A stretch of 64,000 nt of DNA, taken from assembly GCA_030734395.1 (NCBI GenBank), contig JAUZTG010000034.1:1364001-1428000 (forward strand), read 5' to 3'. The stretch is from Sarocladium kiliense (lineage: Eukaryota; Ascomycota; Sordariomycetes; Hypocreales; Sarocladiaceae). The position numbers and the translations under genes were made by a program. The notes under the pieces are model-generated. The model had not been told where the DNA came from, did no database searches, and worked only from the letters and a program-made list of their open reading frames with translations. This document shows, piece by piece, positions 57,878 to 64,000 of this stretch. How positions within the stretch are numbered: the stretch's first letter is position 1; the number at the start of each line of letters is the position of its first letter.

Positions 57878-58467
57878 GGTGAAAGGGAATTAATTGTGCG
57901 ATGGCGAGGGAGTGAGGAAGATGAAGTGGGCAACTATACCGTGGTTTTTCAACTCCTGATCATGAGCGCTCGAGACTTTTCATATGGACAGTCTCACAAG
58001 CCGCCAGTATGCCATTTCCCCAACTCGGGGCATCGTCCCAGAGGGCGTCCTAGCCGCTTCCAGCCAACGCAAGCTGCCGAAGCGTTTGGTCCAAGATCGT
58101 ACGGGACTAGCATGACGGTTATTGTTGTGTGGGCTCGGGTCCAGGACGACTCACAAGCGACGGGACCACAAGCCGACTGCGTGCCCTTCAGTACCTCCCC
58201 CGCCCTTCTCAGCAGCTTCTCCATCTGCGCCGTGGAGAATGGGCGATTTTGGCGCCGATTTCCCCCATTCTCCAAGTCCGGGCACACATGACCAATTGCC
58301 GAATGGCGATAACAAGCTACAGACACGTCAAGGCATAGAAAGGCTGTCGGGAGGACGCAACATGTTCAAACAAGGAGACACCACACACTGAATTGGCCCA
58401 GTACTCGTTAACCAGCCAGAGACTCGGCACAGACTCAGTTCCAGAAAACCCAACAGCCAAGGCTACC
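57878..58467. promoter_or_regulatory. Bidirectional promoter FAD oxidase / SDR with inverted repeat
   Basis: 590 bp. A perfect 10-bp inverted repeat GGAGAATGGG / CCCATTCTCC lies at 58234-58243 and 58264-58273 with a 20-bp spacer. A short CCCC-AACTC-GGGG inverted repeat lies at about 58017-58031. Such symmetric sites suit a dimeric regulator. Function is inferred. Confidence 0.45.
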
Positions 58468-59235
58468 ATGTCTCAATCGCAAACATTACTGGGGAAGGTA
58501 GCGATTGTGTCTGGAAGTGACAGCGGTATTGGCTTCGCCATCGCGAGCGAGCTTTCTTCACGAGGTGCACATGTCGCTATCAATTACCCATGGGATTCAC
58601 TGAAAGACCATGCCGACAGCAAAGCTGCGAGCTTGCCAACAAAAAGTATCGCGGTCTGCGCCGATATGGGCACCGTCGAAGGTCCCAAACAACTCGTTGA
58701 AACCACCTTTCAGACTTTTGGACGACTCGATATCATTGTGAACAACGTCGCCATCGCTGTCAACAAGCCCTTTGAGGAGCAGACTCTAGAAGACTGGGAT
58801 CTCTTGGTCAATGTCAACGGACGCAGCACTTTTCTGCTCACCCAGCACAGTCTCCCTCACGTGACCAAGGGTTCCGGGCGAATCGTCAACATCTGTTCTG
58901 CGAGCTCCCGAGGCCCGCCACCCATGCAGACTATCTACGCCGGAACCAAGGGGATGGTCGATTCCTTCACCAAGTGCTGGGCAAAGGAGTTGCCTCCCAA
59001 GTATGGCTGCACGGTCAACGCCGTGTCGCCTGGGCCGACTCAGACAGAAGGGTTTTTGGCTGCAGGTGAAGAAGCTATGAAGATTTTACAGCCTACGATT
59101 GATGCAACTCCTGCTGGGAAGAGGATGGGAAAGCCGGAGGAGATTGCGTTTGCTGTGGCTTTTCTCTGTGAGGAGCGGGCAAGTTGGGTGAACGGGGTGC
59201 ATCTGTCTGTGAACGGAGGGCTTCACATTGATTAG
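58468..59235 (+). CDS. Short-chain dehydrogenase/reductase (SDR)
   Basis: Single exon, 255 aa. Classical SDR: cofactor loop SGSDSGIGFAIA, IVNNVAIA in place of NNAG, active-site Ser in NICSASSRG, and Tyr/Lys in YAGTKGMV. AVSPGPTQTEGF and the C-terminal WVNGVHLSVNGGLHID close the fold. It resembles the tetrahydroxynaphthalene-reductase/glucose-dehydrogenase-like SDR group in general architecture. The start at MSQSQT was chosen because its ATG has CACC-like context and fits family length. It is divergent from the FAD oxidase. Confidence 0.92.
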   Translation: MSQSQTLLGKVAIVSGSDSGIGFAIASELSSRGAHVAINYPWDSLKDHADSKAASLPTKSIAVCADMGTVEGPKQLVETTFQTFGRLDIIVNNVAIAVNKPFEEQTLEDWDLLVNVNGRSTFLLTQHSLPHVTKGSGRIVNICSASSRGPPPMQTIYAGTKGMVDSFTKCWAKELPPKYGCTVNAVSPGPTQTEGFLAAGEEAMKILQPTIDATPAGKRMGKPEEIAFAVAFLCEERASWVNGVHLSVNGGLHID

Positions 59236-60072
59236 TACTCTGAGAAAACTCATCAAAAGACTGATTTGATACATTTTTCCAACTTGCTCCAGTCACTTTC
59301 AATGAATTCCAATCACATAAGCAATCAGGTGCCATGCTAGGACAGATGTGGGAGATTTGGGAGAGTGAGACTCTGAACAGTCATAAAAATCTCGACTAAA
59401 GTCATGTAACATTCGATATTCATAGGGAGAGCGAGGGTTGCTTCCTGACTTAGAAAAAAAAAGAAGACAATGCCTATGCCGAGGCTGCTTTGTGAGGACT
59501 AGAGAGAGTTGGCCTGGCTCTCCACGTGCGAAGGCCACTCCATGTGCTGACGACGCACTATCCAGGATCCACCTGGGCGCCTATGAATGATGGATATCCT
59601 TCGTGGACCACATATGGCTGTGTTGCTGGAATATCCATTGTGGTTTTGCACAGGGGGGGGGGGTTCCGCACGAGGTCCAGGTCCCTTGAACCCTTGCCGA
59701 GCGCGTGTGCCCGCAGTGCCGAAGGCGGGGCGGGGTCACACCCCGGTCCCGGTGGGGGAAACCCGGGGTGGACGGCGGTGGAGGGGTGCTGCAAGATCGG
59801 GCCTGCCGGGGGGTGGTGCGGTGCAGGGGGATGGCCATCATCGTGCCAATAAGTGGCCATGAGATGCTTTTGTGCGCGAGTGCTGTATTTTGTTCAGTGA
59901 GCTTTGCCGTCTTCTGCTCACCTTTGCCTCGCGAACCGCAGTTTAATATTGCTGTCGGCCCGTCCTCACTTACAAGCCCCTGCTGCTTCTTCCTCACCTC
60001 CTGATCCTGGCACTCACTTGTCGTCACTGCAGGAAAGCAACACATCTTCTCCAAATTCGCAGCTCATCCACC
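59236..60072. promoter_or_regulatory. Intergenic with GC-rich island, promoter of FAD monooxygenase fusion
   Basis: About 840 bp. It contains a short extremely GC-rich block (see repeat entry at 59642-59835) and, nearer the gene, a CT-rich leader. Open frames across the GC block are proline/glycine-rich and not genes. Confidence 0.5.
59642..59835. repeat. GC-rich island with G11 run
   Basis: About 190 bp with very high G content on the plus strand, starting at a run of 10-11 G and containing many GGGG/CCCC blocks. Its composition is sharply different from both flanks. No coding, tRNA or transposon signature is visible. G-quadruplex formation is possible on the plus strand. Confidence 0.5.
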
Positions 60073-62603
60073 ATGGCCGCCACAAATGGTGCTTCAGAAA
60101 TCGAAGTGTCTCGGTCACTGACAAATGGGACACAAAACGGTCATTCAAACGACCATTCCCTTGCTGAGAACCTCCACATTGTCATTGTAGGCGCAGGCAT
60201 CGGCGGCCTTACTGCAGCCATCTATTTACGCCAGAATGGTCACCAAGTCACCCTTCTCGAGCAATCTCGCTTTGTGAGCGAGGTTGGGGCCGCGGTTCAT
60301 GTTGCACCGAATGCCAATGGACTGTTGAAGCGCATCGGAATCTCACCTGAGAAAATGGGCGCCAATGTCTTTGAGCGTGTAAGTGACAAGCGAGCCGAGC
60401 CTGGCGACATCAAGGCTACCCCAATTTCCACCATAGCTGACGTTGATTGCCATACAAGATGGCCGAGTACAACATCAAGAACGAGAAGATCCGAGATGCA
60501 GAGTTGAAAGAGGCGCATAGCATCTGGCAACACCCTTGGCACCTGGTGCATCGAGTCCGACTGCACGAGGAGCTCAAGAAGAGGGCAACGTCTCTTGATG
60601 GTCCTGGGAAGCCAGCCGTACTAAAGACGTGCAGTCGCGTTTCAGATGTCGATCAAGTTCAAGGGATCGTCTACCTGGAGAACGGGGAGACTTACAAGGG
60701 CGATGTTGTGATTGGCGCAGATGGAGTTCATGTAAGTCGTCTTGCTCAGATCGCTCACGATGGCAGATCCTTTCCACATCCATGAAAACTTACCCATGCT
60801 AACCTTTGATCTTTGACAATGCAGTCCCGGACTCGTGCCAAGGTTGTTGGAACCGACATCAAGCCGCATCCTTCCGGTCAATCAGCATTCCGATTCCTTG
60901 TTCCACGGCAGACAGCTTTGGAGGATCCGAAGACGGCGCCTTTCGTGCAGGCCAACGGTCAGCTCATCATCTGGTACGGGCCAGATCGCAGGGTCGTCAT
61001 GTACCCCTGTGACGATAACACGCTATTGAACTTTGTCTGCATTCATCCTCGTGACGAGAGCGATCCAGGCAAGATCGAAGGTATGATGGTTCCTCCAGAA
61101 ACAGCGAGTGTACTATGTGCTGACTAGTCAACTCCATTCACTCAGACTGGGACAGCAGGGCTAACAAGTCTGTGTTGCTTAATGTTTACAAGGATTTTGA
61201 TCCAAATCTCCTCGCACTCCTTGACAAGGCAGACCCAGAATCCCTCAAGGTCTGGGAATTGCTAAACATGGACGAGTTGCCAACATGGACTTCGGAAAGG
61301 CTCGCACTTATTGGCGACTCTGCCCACCCTTTCCTACCTCGTACGTCTCCTATATAACTGCTCCTCATCGGTCAAGAATCCTTCACTGACAATTCTTCGC
61401 TTCCCGCAGACCAAGGTCAAGGAGCTGCCATGGCTATTGAGGACGCAGCTGCTCTCGGAGTAGTACTGCCGTCTGGAACAAGTGCAGACCAGGTTCCGGA
61501 GAGACTGAGGCTTTACGAGCAATGCCGGCATGAGAGAGCGACTGCAGTGCAGCAATTCTCCAGAATAGCCGGAGGCGACAACAAGGACAAGGACTTTGAC
61601 AGTATGCTATCCCTTCAACCCAAGAACTTCGCCATTACAGATGAGATAACTGACTTCACCTGCGCGCTTAGTGATGGCGTACACGAACTACAACTGCGGT
61701 CACGATGAGTGGGATTCAGCAACAAACAAGTTCCGCAAATGGCAGTGGGCGCAAAAGCCCAATCTATACTGGAGGATGCCCGTCTCCTTTGGTCCTTTCC
61801 CCGGACCGCGTCAAACTGTCGATGGAACTCCTCGGACGGCCACCCACTCAACCTTCACAACCGCTTCCCTGAAGTTCAAGACCTCAAGAACTGTTCTCCA
61901 GAATCTCTTCCCGTCGACTTCTTTCCGGTTCAAGAGTCCTGGCACCGTCGCATATGCAAGCTTCTCGCAGACGACCTTGAACAAGATGGAATGGCTCGGT
62001 GGTTCGGGCTACCGCCATATCGGCTTGTACATCCATGGTGTTCAATACGTCCAGAAGGACGGCACCGTCCGAGATGGAACCTTCTTGCCCATCTTGTTTG
62101 AGAGTCTGACGGACCCTATTGTTAGTGGTCGTGAGGAGCTTGGCATGCCCAAGCTGTACTGCACCGTTGACATCTGGCGCCGTTCGTCCAGCTACCGAAT
62201 CCAGACAGGCTGGCAAGGAGTTCAATTCGGCTCGCTGTCATTGGAAGGCTTGACCGAGACAGATCCGGGAGCCAGCAAGGGAACAATCGGCGGTGAGGAT
62301 GACGAGGGCATCTTTGCGTACAAGTATATCCCCAAGGTCGGTGAGCGCGGGCAAGCAGATGTTGAGCATGCGACTTTCGTTCCACACGCTGAAGAGGCGA
62401 AGGTCGTTCCATCCAAGGTACATAGGGTTTTCACAGCCAAGACTGGAAGTGTGAAGTTCGATCCCCTGGATTGGGAGAGTCTTCCGACGCTTCACCATGT
62501 CATCTCAAGATTGGCTGAGATCCCGATCTATGAGGTCGTGGGCGGGAAGGTCGTTGAGGGGCTTGGTGTTCCTGATGTCTCGAGCGCTCGGAGAATTGAC
62601 TAG
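60073..62603 (+). CDS. FAD-dependent monooxygenase fused to acetoacetate-decarboxylase-like domain
   Basis: Six exons: 60073-60378, 60459-60731, 60825-61080, 61146-61340, 61410-61601, 61672-62603; 717 aa. Residues 1-460 are a group A aromatic hydroxylase of the salicylate-hydroxylase type: dinucleotide fold VIVGAGIGGLTAAIYL, the DG motif VIGADGVHSRTRAKV, the GD motif LALIGDSAHPFLPHQGQGAA, and the family C-terminus TNYNCGHDEWDSA, WQWAQKP, YWRMP. Residues about 460-710 match the acetoacetate decarboxylase superfamily, with GREELGMPK (560-568) and VGGKVVEGLGVPD. The last intron joins the two in phase with a standard GTATGC donor and CTTAG acceptor, and no stop intervenes. The FAD-enzyme C-terminus and the ADC part share one exon, which argues for a true fusion. 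Confidence 0.86.
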
Positions 62604-64000
62604 ACGCACATAGTTGGGTTCCGTAGTGTCAGATAAATGTAAATGATTCTCTGTCTATAGTCCCAAATCGTAACACAACAAAGATACAAATCACATCTCG
62701 CAGTGAAGATGTCGTCAATGTTTGGCCTCGGCTATATCTGAGCACTATCAAATGCTTCGATGGTGCTCTTGTACTACATGCAAGTTAAGAAGGTGTCCGA
62801 AAATGAAGGGCCAGGAAATTCAACCGCAAAGCAGAGCACTGTGAGGTGCCGGCCTTGGGTCAACTGTCAACATCAACAAGTACACGGAAACTTGATCAGA
62901 TTCAATAGCGATATAACCTGGCACAAGTGAAACTCTTGTGTATAGACAGCATCCATTTCTAGATAATTCATGGAAGTCCAAACGATGGCCAGGCGGTTCT
63001 CTACTGCTGGAATAACTCTGCTCGGGCTCCAAACCGATCTGTAACTCAATGAAGACTCCCACTCGCTGAATGGGGTAAATCCTGCCCCGGTCGTCCAAAA
63101 TCGATTACGTGGTCTTAGCATTAGACTTTCCGGAGTCATAATCCGATCCCAGAGAGATCGGATACCAACACCCCTGGCATCACGATCGGGTCGAATTCCC
63201 CCGGCCGCGCTTCAAGGCGTAGCGATAGCCGAATGCACCTCTCCCTCGAAACTGGATAACACAGGCCTATGCAACCGTGCAAATAGGGGAAAGGTCTTTT
63301 CTTTGACGATATGCCAAGATATTGGAATGAATCCTGCAGCACTTCCGAATGTTCAGGAGTATCATCATTTTCGTGTCACACTGCATCGTGATATGGAACT
63401 CTTATTTTTCATAGGCCTACAAAGATCCCATGCGAAAAAAGAAAACAAGGACCTCACAGATTCGCGGATATGTACCTTCAAGACAATGAAGCTGAAGGGC
63501 CAATCGCATTCGAGCCTCCCCTTCCCGAAAGGCCTTTATCCGACGGAACGACAGCACAACCGCCCCTTGATCTCGCCATGAAACAACCCCGGCATAGGAA
63601 CATCAGACACGGCAGCTGGAAGTCAGTTCTAGAAGGAAAGCCAATGAATCGCTGCATTCTCGTGTTCATGTAGGACGTGTTGCGAGTATCACAGTCGTGC
63701 ACAGCTGAAAGTCAATCAATTGGACAGCCACCGAAGTCCCTATAGTTCCACCCTCATTATATGCTCATCTGTCAGGGACATGGCTTGTTAGAAAAAGTCC
63801 TCAGATGCTTTCTTCCCACCCCTTGCCGATCTGGCCCATTATTGGTCCCCTGTTCCAAAAAATACCTTTTCCACGCCTCCGTCGAAAGAGGCGAAGCTGG
63901 GAAGGGCTCGGACCGTCCTAGAACGACTCGGGGTGTCCTCGATGTGCATTCAATCTCACAAGGACAAGGTTGTAAAAGAACATCCAGTTACACTAAGGAC
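62604..64000. other. Right-edge intergenic region
   Basis: About 1.4 kb without an identified gene. A plus-strand frame at 63470-63673 (ending HGSWKSVLEGKPMNRCILVF) looks slightly protein-like but lacks a supportable start, splice site or family. Nothing else is seen. Confidence 0.4.

Noticed and set aside
59558..60054. Proline-rich minus-strand frames over the GC-rich island
   Set aside because: Low-complexity translation of G/C runs; no start context, splice site or family.
63180..63205. GGGTCGAATTCCC resembling a tRNA T arm
   Set aside because: Flanking sequence does not fold into a cloverleaf; it is a simple palindrome.
63470..63673. Short plus frame near the right edge
   Set aside because: Slightly protein-like but no start context, donor/acceptor or homologous motif could be supported.

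Overview
The window is nuclear DNA from a filamentous ascomycete (Pezizomycotina). The evidence is many genes split by short GT-AG introns of about 50-215 nt, fungal families such as SAT4/Pth11-like receptors, Zn2Cys6 regulators, a CBM1 xylanase and Hol1-type transporters, and a 375-residue actin typical of the group. Genus cannot be fixed from the sequence alone. I rebuilt 26 protein-coding genes by joining exons at visible splice sites; in every complete model the exon lengths sum to a multiple of three. I found no tRNA, rRNA, CRISPR array or intact transposon.

Left third, about 1-24.5 kb: mostly housekeeping genes. In order: the 3' end of tom40 (+), a USP-family deubiquitinase (-) ending in a CaaX box, a SAT4 receptor-like protein (-), a cytochrome P450 (-), mitochondrial ribosomal protein uL5m (+), the Hsp70 exchange factor fes1 (-) with a perfect heat-shock element upstream, actin (+), a GGQ release factor (-), a small serine palmitoyltransferase subunit-like protein (+), and the divergent pair elp2 (-) and urm1 (+). 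Elp2 and Urm1 both act in wobble-uridine modification of tRNA.

Middle, about 25-39.3 kb: an accessory region typical of a plant-matter-degrading or plant-associated fungus. It holds a secreted GH10 xylanase with an N-terminal CBM1 (-), a secreted type-B carboxylesterase (+), a second SAT4 protein (-), a gene-poor block of 3.3 kb, a Hol1-like MFS transporter (-) and a secreted beta-helix-like protein (+).

Right third, about 39.7-62.6 kb: twelve consecutive genes that look like a metabolic cluster. They are a histidinol-dehydrogenase-family enzyme, an SDR, a cupin, an aldehyde dehydrogenase, an orphan 126-residue protein, an ALDH-like protein that has lost its catalytic residues, a LigB-type extradiol ring-cleavage dioxygenase, a CocE-type hydrolase, a regulator with two C2H2 fingers plus a Zn2Cys6 cluster, a berberine-bridge-type FAD oxidase, a second SDR, and an FAD monooxygenase fused to an acetoacetate-decarboxylase-like domain. 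There is no PKS, NRPS or terpene synthase. The enzyme set (alcohol to aldehyde to acid, ring hydroxylation, extradiol cleavage, hydrolysis/decarboxylation) suggests breakdown or late tailoring of an aromatic compound. The substrate is unknown. This block is the best candidate for an undescribed system here.
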